From the NCBI RefSeq assembly GCF_004123805.1, contig NZ_RWJX01000029.1, positions 1 to 49,110 on the forward strand: 49,110 nucleotides of DNA, read 5' to 3'. A program made the translations under genes and the position numbers. Below the pieces are notes generated by a model. It ran no database searches. It was not told where the DNA came from and saw nothing but the letters and a program-made list of their open reading frames with translations. This stretch comes from Cellulomonas endophytica. GTDB lineage: Bacteria > Actinomycetota > Actinomycetes > Actinomycetales > Cellulomonadaceae. Below, piece after piece: positions 1 through 7,411 of this stretch (position 1 is its first letter; each line of letters begins with the position of its first letter).

Positions 1-912
1 GAGGACGATCCGGCGCCCGCGGTCGAGGCTCTTGACGACCTTCCCCCGGCGCACGAGCAGGGGGGAGGGATGGCCCGCGTTGATCCACCGCAGGCGCCCC
101 GTCGCGAGCTCGAGCTCGGCGACGACGCCCGTGACGTACGCCGTGCTGCCCCACTGCGCGCGCAGCGCCTCGTCGATCCCGGCCACGGTCTCGTACAGGG
201 TCCGGCCCTCGCGCCGGCCGTTGCGCAGCGCGGCGAGGGCGACCGCGACGACGAGCGTCCCGCCGAGGTCGTGGCCCATCGCGTCCAGCACCGCCAGCTG
301 CGCCGTCCCGCCCGTGACGCCGTAGTCGAAGGCGTCGGCGGCGACCTCGTAGCACGGCTCGAGGATGCCGGACACGACGAGCCCCGGGCAGCCGAAGGTG
401 AGGGGCGGCAGCAGGTCGTTCAGCAGCTCGGTGGCGATGCTCCGGTGCCGGCGCCGCCCCGCCTCCTGCACGGGGTCGCCGTAGGGGGACTTCGCCGCGA
501 CGAGGTGCCCGGCCAGGTGGCTGAGCAGCCGGTAGCGGTCCTCCACGGCCGGGTCGGCCGGGTCCGTCCCGGCGGGCAGGCCGAACTGCACGACGCCGAA
601 CCGGTGGACGCCGTCGACGAGGGGCACCCACAGGACGGCCGGGTCGCCCGGCACGTGGACGGGCTGCACCCGGCGGAACGCGCGTCCGGCGAGGGTGCCG
701 TCGATGGCGACCGGGTCGGCGTCCGGCACGGAGGGCGCGGGCAGCGGCACGAGCAGGCGCTGCTCGTAGTCCGTCACCCACAGCCGTGCGGTCCACCCCA
801 GCCGTGCGGCCGCGCGGGCCGTCACCTCGGCGACCTCGCCGGGGGGCGCGAGGTGCACCTCGTCGAGGAACGTCCGCAGCGAGGCGAGCGCGACGTGGTC
901 GTCGGACGGCAT
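1..912 (-). CDS. SpoIIE-type PP2C serine phosphatase with N-terminal GAF-like domain (3' end outside window)
   Basis: The visible 304 codons read in frame from an ATG to the window edge, so the C-terminus is missing. Residues about 20-135 look like a GAF-type sensor fold. Residues from about 165 are a PP2C/SpoIIE domain: the metal-binding aspartates lie in AADAFDYG (193-198) and DAMGHD (210-215), followed further on by the usual AGHPSPLLV turn. The family dephosphorylates anti-sigma-factor antagonists in RsbU/RsbP-like partner-switching pathways. The first acidic motif is AAD rather than the usual GGD, but the metal ligands are kept. No anti-sigma factor or antagonist gene lies beside it here, so its partner is unknown. 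The start is set by a TAGCGT hexamer six bases upstream of the ATG (leaderless). Confidence 0.85.
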   Translation of the reverse strand, partial: MPSDDHVALASLRTFLDEVHLAPPGEVAEVTARAAARLGWTARLWVTDYEQRLLVPLPAPSVPDADPVAIDGTLAGRAFRRVQPVHVPGDPAVLWVPLVDGVHRFGVVQFGLPAGTDPADPAVEDRYRLLSHLAGHLVAAKSPYGDPVQEAGRRRHRSIATELLNDLLPPLTFGCPGLVVSGILEPCYEVAADAFDYGVTGGTAQLAVLDAMGHDLGGTLVVAVALAALRNGRREGRTLYETVAGIDEALRAQWGSTAYVTGVVAELELATGRLRWINAGHPSPLLVRRGKVVKSLDRGRRIVL

Positions 913-918
913 GCGGTC

Positions 919-924
919 ACGCTA
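919..924 (-). promoter_or_regulatory. -10 hexamer of the SpoIIE-type phosphatase gene, leaderless
   Basis: TAGCGT on the minus strand, six bases from the ATG; transcription would start at the A of the start codon. No Shine-Dalgarno sequence is present. Confidence 0.6.
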
Positions 925-961
925 GGCCCGGCTCGCGCGGCTCGCGCCCGGGGTGCACGGC

Positions 962-967
962 TAGGGT
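962..967 (+). promoter_or_regulatory. Probable -10 hexamer of the Gfo/Idh/MocA gene
   Basis: TAGGGT lies 43 bases before the ATG and is followed by a purine-rich ribosome site (GGGGGAGGGG, 997-1006). Unlike many neighbours this gene would therefore have a short leader. It sits back to back with the phosphatase promoter. Confidence 0.45.
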
Positions 968-1010
968 CGCGGGGCGCGGCCGGCGGGCGGCGGCGCGGGG
1001 GAGGGGTGCG

Positions 1011-2117
1011 ATGGGGCAGCCGGTGCGGTTCGGGGTCGTGGGCAGCGGGTGGCGGGCGGGGTTCTACCTGCGGGTGGCGCGCGCCTTCCCCGAGCGCTTC
1101 GCCGTGACGGCCGTGGTGACCCGCTCCGCGGAGCGCGGCGCCGAGGTCGAGCGCGCGTGGGGCGTGCCCACCGTGCGCACGGTGGAGGAGCTCGTGACGG
1201 GGGACGTGCCCGGCGCCGGTGCGCGCGCCGACCGGCCCGAGCTCGTCGTCACCTCGACGCCCTGGCCCGTGACGCCGGAGGTCGTCCGGGAGGTCGTCGC
1301 GGCCGGCGTGCCCGTGCTCGCGGAGACGCCGCCGGCGCCGGACGTCGACGGGATGCGCGCGCTGTGGGCCGACGTCGGAGCCACCGACCTCGTCCAGGTC
1401 GCCGAGCACAGCCCGTTCATGCCCCAGCACGCCGCGCGGCTCGCGCTCGCCCGGGCGGGGCTCCTCGGCACGGTGACGTCCGCGCAGGTCAGCTCGACGC
1501 ACCTGTACCACGCGGTGGCGCTGCTGCGGGCGTTCCTCGGCGCCGGTCGGGGCGAGGTCGAGGTGCGGGCGGTGACCTCGACGGCGCCCCTCGTCGACCC
1601 GCAGACCCGCGACGGCCTCACCGGTGCGACGGAGCCGGCCCCGGCGACGACGACCCTGGCCACCCTCGACCTCGGCGACGGGCGGCTCGGCCTCTACGAC
1701 TTCACGGACAACCAGTGGCACAACCCGCTGCGCGGCAACCGCGTCGTGGTGCGGGGCAGCCACGGCGAGCTCGTCGACGACCGGCTCACGCGCTGGGTGG
1801 ACCCGGAGACGGTCGTCGACTCCGTGCTCGTGCGGCGCCAGGCCGGGGTCGAGCAGGACCTCGACGGCTTCGACCTGCTGCACGTGAGCCTCGACGGGCA
1901 GGTCCGCTGGCGCAACGCGCTCGTCGGCGGGCGGCTGGCGGACGACGACCTCGCCGTCGCCGGGCTGCTCCTGGGCTGCGGCGCCTGGGTGCGCGGCGAG
2001 GGGCCCGCGCCCTACCCCCTGGCGGAGGGGCTCCAGGACCACCTCCTCGGGCTGGCGATCGGCGAGGCCGCGCGCACGGGGCAGCCGGTCCGGACCGCGC
2101 GGGAGGCCTGGGCCTGA
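1011..2117 (+). CDS. Gfo/Idh/MocA-family oxidoreductase with altered EKP motif
   Basis: 368 residues, usual for the family. The N-terminal Rossmann fold begins with RFGVVGSGWRAGFY (glycine-rich NAD(P)-binding loop, residues about 6-19) and ends near residue 125. The C-terminal half is the Gfo/Idh/MocA alpha/beta domain, with a YHAVALL helix after it. The family oxidises or reduces sugars, inositols and related cyclic compounds with NAD(P). The lysine of the usual EKP motif, which contacts cofactor and substrate, is replaced: the sequence reads LAETPPAP. The substrate cannot be inferred; the gene stands alone, with a convergent gene downstream. The ATG is supported by GGGGGAGGGG four bases upstream. 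Confidence 0.85.
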   Translation: MGQPVRFGVVGSGWRAGFYLRVARAFPERFAVTAVVTRSAERGAEVERAWGVPTVRTVEELVTGDVPGAGARADRPELVVTSTPWPVTPEVVREVVAAGVPVLAETPPAPDVDGMRALWADVGATDLVQVAEHSPFMPQHAARLALARAGLLGTVTSAQVSSTHLYHAVALLRAFLGAGRGEVEVRAVTSTAPLVDPQTRDGLTGATEPAPATTTLATLDLGDGRLGLYDFTDNQWHNPLRGNRVVVRGSHGELVDDRLTRWVDPETVVDSVLVRRQAGVEQDLDGFDLLHVSLDGQVRWRNALVGGRLADDDLAVAGLLLGCGAWVRGEGPAPYPLAEGLQDHLLGLAIGEAARTGQPVRTAREAWA

Positions 2118-2196
2118 CGCGGCACCCCTGACGCCGACCCCTGGAGCCTGTCCCTCGCCGGAGCCCTGCCCGCCCCTCCCGGCGGTGGGGGCGCGG

Positions 2197-3102
2197 TCAC
2201 ACGGGGCGCGCACCGTGCTCGGCCCAGAAGGCGAGGACGAGCTCGGCCGTGGCGGCCGGCTGCTCGAGCGGGGCGACGACGTTCGCCCCGTGCACGGTGG
2301 CGAACGTGCCCCTCGGCAGGGCCCGGGCGGCCGCCTCCGCGAGCTCGGGCGTCCAGTCGTAGCGGTCGTCGGTGGCCACCACGAGCGTGGGCACCGCGAT
2401 GCGCGGCAGCGCCCACGACAGGTCCGTGCGCGCGATGATGAACGAGCGGACCGTCATGGCCAGGCTGCGGCGGGACGGCCGCCGCAGGGCGGCGTCGAGC
2501 ACGGGGCGGCGCGGGCCCTGCGGCTGCGCGAGCTGCACCTCCGCGATCCGGTCGCGCAGGGGTCGCACCGGGCCGACGACCGCCAGCGCGGCGGTGAGGA
2601 CGCGGACGAGGGCGAGCTGCTGCCGCATCAGGGCGTTCACCGGCGCGCTGACGGCCACGAGGGTGCGCACCCGGGACGGGCGCGTGGCGGCGAGGTGCAG
2701 GCCGGCGTGGCCGCCCCAGGCGTTGCCCACCCAGTCGACGGCGTCCACGCCGAGGTGGTCGAGCACGGCCTCGCCCACGCGGGCGCTCTCGGCGATGGTG
2801 CTGCGCCGGGTGAGCGGTGCGCTGGCCCCGTAGCCGGGCCCGTCGACGACGAGCAGCCGGCGGTGCGGCGTCAGCGCCGGGACGACGGCGGCCCACGACG
2901 AGGAGTCCGCGAACATGCTGTGCCACAGCAGGGCCACGGGCGCGGCGGGGTCGTCGGCGGGGTGGTCGTGGACCGCGACCGTGCCGAGGGGCGTCGGCAC
3001 CCGGTGCGTCAGGACGCCCGGGGCCGTCGGAGAGCTCGCCGGCGCGGCGACGTGCGGCCCGGTGCTGCGCGGCCCGGCGCCCGGTGCTCCGGTGGTGGTC
3101 AT
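2197..3102 (-). CDS. Alpha/beta-hydrolase-fold protein lacking catalytic Ser and His
   Basis: 301 residues with a clear alpha/beta-hydrolase fold: VALLWHSMFADSSSW (oxyanion-loop region), LLVVDGPGYGAS, the nucleophile-elbow region, a cap region, VVATDDRYDW (acid region) and a C-terminal PLEQP turn. The nucleophile elbow reads GNAWGG, with Ala128 (codon GCC) where Ser belongs. The region that normally reads GxGH..PLEQP is HGANVVAPLEQP, with Val275 where the catalytic His is expected. The acid position is kept. Hydrolase activity is therefore unlikely; a binding, sensor or non-hydrolytic role is inferred. The ATG at 3102 is preferred over one 37 codons upstream because GAGGGGG lies just before it. 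It is divergent from the CGNR regulator and shares its control region. Confidence 0.8.
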   Translation of the reverse strand: MTTTGAPGAGPRSTGPHVAAPASSPTAPGVLTHRVPTPLGTVAVHDHPADDPAAPVALLWHSMFADSSSWAAVVPALTPHRRLLVVDGPGYGASAPLTRRSTIAESARVGEAVLDHLGVDAVDWVGNAWGGHAGLHLAATRPSRVRTLVAVSAPVNALMRQQLALVRVLTAALAVVGPVRPLRDRIAEVQLAQPQGPRRPVLDAALRRPSRRSLAMTVRSFIIARTDLSWALPRIAVPTLVVATDDRYDWTPELAEAAARALPRGTFATVHGANVVAPLEQPAATAELVLAFWAEHGARPV

Positions 3103-3152
3103 GGTGCCCCCTCGGTCGGTGGTCCGGTGGCGGCGTCGCCGGCCGGTCGCTG

Positions 3153-3183
3153 CGTCACCGGTCATCGCGTGACGCTGGTGACG
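3153..3183. promoter_or_regulatory. Nested inverted repeats in the shared promoter region; candidate regulator operator
   Basis: CGTCACC (3153-3159) and GGTGACG (3177-3183) are perfect 7-base arms. Between them GTCA and TGAC form an inner dyad (3161-3173). The element lies just upstream of a TATGGT hexamer reading toward the CGNR gene and in the leader/promoter region of the divergent hydrolase-fold gene. Autoregulation by the CGNR protein is inference. Confidence 0.4.
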
Positions 3184-3185
3184 AC

Positions 3186-3191
3186 TATGGT
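3186..3191 (+). promoter_or_regulatory. Probable -10 hexamer of the CGNR regulator gene
   Basis: TATGGT, 60 bases before the ATG. It immediately follows the inverted-repeat element. Confidence 0.4.
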
Positions 3192-3251
3192 GGGTGGTGA
3201 GGTCGCAGGACAAGGGGGACGGGCGTCCGGCCCCGCGGCGGAGGGGCGGGG

Positions 3252-3821
3252 ATGGCGGGGGCGCTGGCGGCCTGGGTGAGCGAGGGGGAGGAGCCCGGCG
3301 TGGCGCCGGCCCCGCTCGAGGCCGTCCGCGCGCTGCTCAACACGGACGACCGCTTCCACGGGGTCGACCACCTCGCCGGGGGTCCGCCGCCGCTCGTCGC
3401 CGTCCGGGACGCGCTGCGCGCGTACCTCACCGGGGGCGGCTCCGGGGCGCTGGACGCGCTCGCGGCCGCGCACCCGCTGGTCGTGCGGTTCGGCGGGGAC
3501 GAGCACGGCGCCGCGACCACCCGGCTCGGGCCTGCCCGGGTGCCGGGGGACGAGGCCGGCGACGCGGCGGCCGCCGTCACCTCCGGCACCGGCGACACCG
3601 CGGCCGCCGTCGCCGAGGCCCTCGCGGTCGTGCACGTGGCGCACGCCGACGGCACCTGGAGGCGCCTGAAGACGTGCGGCAACCCCGGGTGCCGGTGGGT
3701 GTTCTACGACGCCTCGCGCAACCGCTCGGGGCGGTGGTGCGCGATGGGGGAGTGCGGCGACGTCATGAAGGCGCGGGCCTACCGCGAGCGGCGCCGCCAC
3801 GTCGGCGCCGACGAGGGCTGA
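3252..3821 (+). CDS. CGNR zinc-finger transcriptional regulator (ABATE N-terminal domain)
   Basis: 189 residues. The N-terminal part (about 1-130) fits the ABATE domain, a proposed stress-sensing module with an early LLNTDD segment. The C-terminal part is a CGNR zinc finger: TCGNPGCRWVFYDASRNRSG followed by RWCAMGECG, giving the four cysteine ligands and the name-giving CGN tripeptide. Proteins of this type are thought to bind DNA and respond to stress or ligands, but few targets are known. It is divergent from the hydrolase-fold protein, a layout typical of a regulator and its target. The start ATG is preceded by GGAGGGG. No in-frame alternative start is evident in the leader. Confidence 0.88.
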   Translation: MAGALAAWVSEGEEPGVAPAPLEAVRALLNTDDRFHGVDHLAGGPPPLVAVRDALRAYLTGGGSGALDALAAAHPLVVRFGGDEHGAATTRLGPARVPGDEAGDAAAAVTSGTGDTAAAVAEALAVVHVAHADGTWRRLKTCGNPGCRWVFYDASRNRSGRWCAMGECGDVMKARAYRERRRHVGADEG

Positions 3822-3931
3822 CCGGCCCTCGCCCGACCGGGCCGTCGCACGGCTCGGCCGTGGTCGCGCCCCGCCGACCGCACCTCCGGCCGTGGTCCGC
3901 CCCGGCCGTTGTCACCCCCGGGCGGCTGCCC

Positions 3932-3937
3932 TAGCGT
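3932..3937 (+). promoter_or_regulatory. -10 hexamer of the small membrane protein gene, leaderless
   Basis: TAGCGT with a 7-base spacer before GTG at 3945. This chooses GTG 3945 over a TTG twelve codons upstream. Confidence 0.55.
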
Positions 3938-3944
3938 GACGGCC

Positions 3945-4286
3945 GTGGACACCCCGCGTGGTCGCGCCCCCGTCGCCCAGGTCGCGGGCGGGGCCGCGCT
4001 CGCCCTGGCCGGCGGTGCCGCCGTGGCGCTCGTCGCCGGCGACCTGGTCGGGTCCGCCTCGCCGGCGGCCGAGACGGTCTTCACGGGCCTGTGGGTCGTC
4101 GGCTGGGTGCTCGTCGTGTGGGCCGTCCTCGTCGGCGGGGCCGCCGCCGTCCTCCTCGGCCGGGGGCTGTCCCGGGGCCGGCGTCCGGTCCTGACCGAGA
4201 CCCTGCTCGTCGTCGCGACCGTCGTCGTCCTCGCGGCCGTCGTGGTGAGCCACCCCGTGGTCGGCAGCGGCGGGGGCACCGGCTAG
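3945..4286 (+). CDS. Small three-helix membrane protein, unknown function
   Basis: 113 residues. Three hydrophobic segments lie at about 11-32, 44-68 and 84-104, separated by short loops; the second loop has an arginine-rich stretch (GRGLSRGRRP) that should face the cytoplasm. There is no recognisable domain. The tail is glycine-rich. Its stop codon overlaps the stop of the convergent LLM oxidoreductase gene by four bases, so there is no room for a terminator between them. I do not recognise a family. Confidence 0.6.
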   Translation: MDTPRGRAPVAQVAGGAALALAGGAAVALVAGDLVGSASPAAETVFTGLWVVGWVLVVWAVLVGGAAAVLLGRGLSRGRRPVLTETLLVVATVVVLAAVVVSHPVVGSGGGTG

Positions 4287-5305
4287 CGGGACGCCGCGCC
4301 GTCGTCCCCGCCCTCGTCCTCGAGCACCCGGGCCAGGCCCTCGAGCGCCGCGACGGGGTCGGGGTCGGACGGGATGAGGACGGACACGTCGACGCCGGCC
4401 GCCGCGAGCCCGGCGACCCGCTCGCGGGCACCCTCCGGCGTCCCCGCGACGGCGAGCTGGCGCACCCACGTGTCGGGCAGCCGGAGCGCGAACTCCTCGC
4501 GGGACGCGCAGTCCGCGCGCAGCCGGGCGACGTCCTCCCCGAACGGCAGCGGCGCCAGGTGCGGTGCCCAGTCCGGCTCGCCGATCCACGCCAGGCCGGG
4601 GCGCACGGCGTCGAGGGCGGCGGCCTCGTCGTCGTGCACGCTCGCGGCGTTGTACGCGACGAGGCGGTGGGGTCCGGCGGCGGCGATCTGCTCGCGCGCC
4701 GCCCGCGCGTACTCGGGGGTGACGGGCTCGGCGAGCACCGTCCCGTCGAAGACGCGGCCGGCGGCCGCGAGCGACCGCGGTCCCCGCACGCCGGCGAGCA
4801 GCCGCGGCCGGGCGGCGGGCAGCGCCGAGGGGTCCAGCGCGACGCCGTCCAGACGCACGGGCGAGTCCGGGGCGGTGGTCACCGTGCGGCCCTCGAGCAG
4901 GTCGCGCAGGGCGGCCGTCCAGGCCTCGAGCAGGGCCAGCGGCCGCGCCGGCCACGCGCCGACGGACCGCATCCACCCCGGCATGCCGTGCCCGACGCCC
5001 ACGTCCGTCCGCCCCGGGAAGAGCGCCTCGAGCGTGGCGACCTCCATCGCGGCGAACGCGGGGTTGCGGGCGGCGGCGGGCAGGATGCCGATGCCCACCC
5101 GGATCCGCTCCGTCGCGGCGAGCACGGCCGCGGCCTGCGCCACGCCGCCGCGGAAGCCGAGGTCCTCCACGACCCACAGCTCGTCGAAGCCGAGCCGCTC
5201 GGCGCGGCGGGCGTAGGGCAGCACGGCGGCGGCGGGCAGGTCACGGGGCAGCAGCACCCCGACGGCGGGGCGGGCGGCAGGGGTCGGGAGGTTCACGTCG
5301 CCCAT
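4283..5305 (-). CDS. LLM-class (luciferase-like, probably F420-dependent) oxidoreductase
   Basis: 340 residues with the bacterial-luciferase TIM-barrel layout: an N-terminal strand VGVLLPRDLP, then AERLGFDELWVVEDLGFRGG, TERIRVGIGILP, a central LFPGRTDVGVGHGMPGWM, and a C-terminal VAGTPEGARERV followed by ALEGLARVLEDEG. These enzymes use F420H2 or FMN to reduce or oxidise diverse substrates; the substrate is not evident. Two starts are possible. The ATG at 5305 has only a weak ribosome site. A GTG nine bases further in lies seven bases after CAGGAT, matching the leaderless pattern of other genes here, and may be the real start. Confidence 0.8.
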   Translation of the reverse strand: MGDVNLPTPAARPAVGVLLPRDLPAAAVLPYARRAERLGFDELWVVEDLGFRGGVAQAAAVLAATERIRVGIGILPAAARNPAFAAMEVATLEALFPGRTDVGVGHGMPGWMRSVGAWPARPLALLEAWTAALRDLLEGRTVTTAPDSPVRLDGVALDPSALPAARPRLLAGVRGPRSLAAAGRVFDGTVLAEPVTPEYARAAREQIAAAGPHRLVAYNAASVHDDEAAALDAVRPGLAWIGEPDWAPHLAPLPFGEDVARLRADCASREEFALRLPDTWVRQLAVAGTPEGARERVAGLAAAGVDVSVLIPSDPDPVAALEGLARVLEDEGGDDGAASR

Positions 5306-5397
5306 CCTGGCCGCTGCCGGGCCCTGCGGGCGCGATCGACGGCCGGGCGCGGCGGACCGCCGCGGGCCGGGGGCTGGGGTCGGCCCGGCGGCCCGGG

Positions 5398-7308
5398 TCA
5401 GCGGGCGGCCCGCACCCGTGCCCCGGACTTGTCGGCGTACATCGCGGCGTCCGCCGCGACGAGCAGCGCGGTGGCCCGCTCGACGAGGGGCCGCGGCGCC
5501 TCCTCGGGGTGGGCCAGGGCGACGCCGACGGCGGTCCCGACCCGCGCCGGCGGCCCGCCGGGCAGGTCGTACCAGCCCGTGACGGCCTCCCGCAGCCGCG
5601 CGGCGAGCACGTGGCCGTCCTCGGGGCGCGCGAGCCCCTCCGCGACGACCACGAACTCGTCGCCGCCGTAGCGGGCGGGGGTGTCGACCGCGCGGACGGC
5701 GCGGCGGATGCGCTCGGCGACCTGCACGAGGAGCGCGTCGCCGGCGCCGTGCCCCTGCGCGTCGTTGACCCGCTTGAAGCCGTTGAGGTCGAGGAACAGC
5801 AGCGCCACGTGGCCGCCGTGGCGGTCCTGCCGCGCGAGGGCGTGCTCGAGCCCGAGGATCGCGGCCGACCGGTTGGGCAGCCCCGTCAGCGCGTCCGTGG
5901 CCGCCTCGCGGACGGCCTGCTCCATCGCCCACGCGTGCGCGAGGGCGGCGCTGAACGGCGCGGCGAGCAGCCTCAGGGCCCCGGCGTCGTCGCGGTCGAG
6001 GTCCTCGGGCCCCGCCCCGGCCACGAGCGCGGCGCCGATGACGTCCCCGCGGTGGTGCAGCGGGACGGCGAGCATCGCGGGCGCCCCGGTGGCCGTCGTC
6101 TCCACGAGGTCGCGGGGGTCGAGGCCGCCCGCCCCCGCCCGGGCCGTGGTGTCGCTCAGCAGCGCGAGCCCGGCCAGCGAGCGCAGGGGCTCCAGCGTGG
6201 CGGAGCGCAGGCCGTCGAGGGTGCCGGTCGCCGCCTGGACGAGCAGCTCGGCGCCGCGGCGCTCGACGAGGAGCGCGCCGGTGCCGCCCGTGACGTCCTG
6301 CGCGCCGCGGCAGATGCGGTCCATGACGACCGCCGGCACGAGGTCGGCCTCGGCCACCCGCGTCTGGGCCCGGACGAGGGCGCGCTGGCGCCCGATGGTG
6401 CGGGCGTCCCGGGCGGCGGCGCGGCGCTGCTCCGTGACGTCCGTCATCGCGACGACGGCGCCGCGCGGCGTCCCTTCCGGTCCGCGCAGGGCGCGGCCGG
6501 TGGTCTCGACCGTCCGGCGCCTGCCGTCGGGGTGCGCCAGGACGAGGGCGGCCCGCTCGACGTGACCCTCGCGGAGCGCGCGCAGCAGCGGGACGCCGTC
6601 CTCGGGCAGGGGCGTCGTGCCGTCCTCGGCGAAGAGGCCGTAGTGGCCGGCCAGCGCCCCGGGGGCGACCGTGCCGTCGGCCTCCACGCCGTGCCAGCGC
6701 CGGGCCGTGCGGTTGAACAGGGTCACCCGGCCCTCGCGGTCCGCCGCGACGATGCCGACCTCCACGCTGTCGAGCACGCCCTCGAGGAGCGCGCGGCGCT
6801 CGTCGGCCTCCTGCGCGGCCCGCCTCCAGTGCGCGGCGCGCTCGCGGTGGCGCAGGAGGGCGGCGGTGGTCGTGGCGAGGTCGGCGAGGGCGGCGCGGCA
6901 CGCCCCGTCGAGGTCGCCCGGCCGCTCGTCGAAGACGCAGAGCGTGCCGACGACCTGCCCGTCGACCCCGTGCAGCGGGAAGGACGCGTACCGCCGGACG
7001 CGGGCGCGGCGGCCGTCGACCCAGGGGTTGGTGCTCCAGCGCTCGTCGAGCGAGGCGTCGGGGACGCTCACGGCACCGACCCCGTGGGCCGTCACCACGC
7101 ACATGGACTCGTCGAGCGGGCTGTCCGCACCGACGAAGCCGTGCGTGAAGGGCTGGCACTGCCGGCCCCCGGCGTGGTCGAACAGGTTGACCGTCGCGGT
7201 GGGCGCGCCGGCGACCGCCGCGGCGACGCGGACGACCGCGCGCAGGGGCGCGTCGGGGTCGTCGTCGTGCGCGGCGCCGGCCGCGGCCGCCGGGTCGAGG
7301 AGGTCCAC
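5398..7308 (-). CDS. Diguanylate cyclase with GAF, PAS and GAF sensor domains
   Basis: 636 residues. Order: GAF (about 15-150, with SFPLHGVDGQVVGTLCVFD), PAS (about 175-300, LLEGVLDSVEVGIVAADREG), a second GAF (about 320-460, MLAVPLHHRGDVIGAALVAG) and a C-terminal GGDEF domain. The active site reads ARYGGDEF (548-552), and an RxxD inhibitory site (RAVD) lies exactly five residues before it, so product feedback is likely. No membrane segment is seen; the protein should be cytoplasmic. It makes cyclic di-GMP from two GTP. GTG 7308 has GGGGA upstream. An ATG at 7413 is also in frame but overlaps the start codon of the divergent gene and has no ribosome site. Confidence 0.85.
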   Translation of the reverse strand: MDLLDPAAAAGAAHDDDPDAPLRAVVRVAAAVAGAPTATVNLFDHAGGRQCQPFTHGFVGADSPLDESMCVVTAHGVGAVSVPDASLDERWSTNPWVDGRRARVRRYASFPLHGVDGQVVGTLCVFDERPGDLDGACRAALADLATTTAALLRHRERAAHWRRAAQEADERRALLEGVLDSVEVGIVAADREGRVTLFNRTARRWHGVEADGTVAPGALAGHYGLFAEDGTTPLPEDGVPLLRALREGHVERAALVLAHPDGRRRTVETTGRALRGPEGTPRGAVVAMTDVTEQRRAAARDARTIGRQRALVRAQTRVAEADLVPAVVMDRICRGAQDVTGGTGALLVERRGAELLVQAATGTLDGLRSATLEPLRSLAGLALLSDTTARAGAGGLDPRDLVETTATGAPAMLAVPLHHRGDVIGAALVAGAGPEDLDRDDAGALRLLAAPFSAALAHAWAMEQAVREAATDALTGLPNRSAAILGLEHALARQDRHGGHVALLFLDLNGFKRVNDAQGHGAGDALLVQVAERIRRAVRAVDTPARYGGDEFVVVAEGLARPEDGHVLAARLREAVTGWYDLPGGPPARVGTAVGVALAHPEEAPRPLVERATALLVAADAAMYADKSGARVRAAR

Positions 7309-7399
7309 GGCGTCCCCATCGGCCGTGCCCGGCCGCGCCGTGACCCCCCGGCTGCCAGGTTCCCCCGGACGCCCGGATGCGCGGGCGGGGCCGCCGGGC

Positions 7400-7405
7400 G
7401 ACCGT
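7400..7405 (+). promoter_or_regulatory. Weak -10-like hexamer of the F420 enzyme gene, probably leaderless
   Basis: GACCGT with a six-base spacer to the ATG at 7412. It keeps A2 and T6 of TANNNT but not T1, so support comes mainly from its position. Confidence 0.35.
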
Positions 7406-7411
7406 GGTGCC

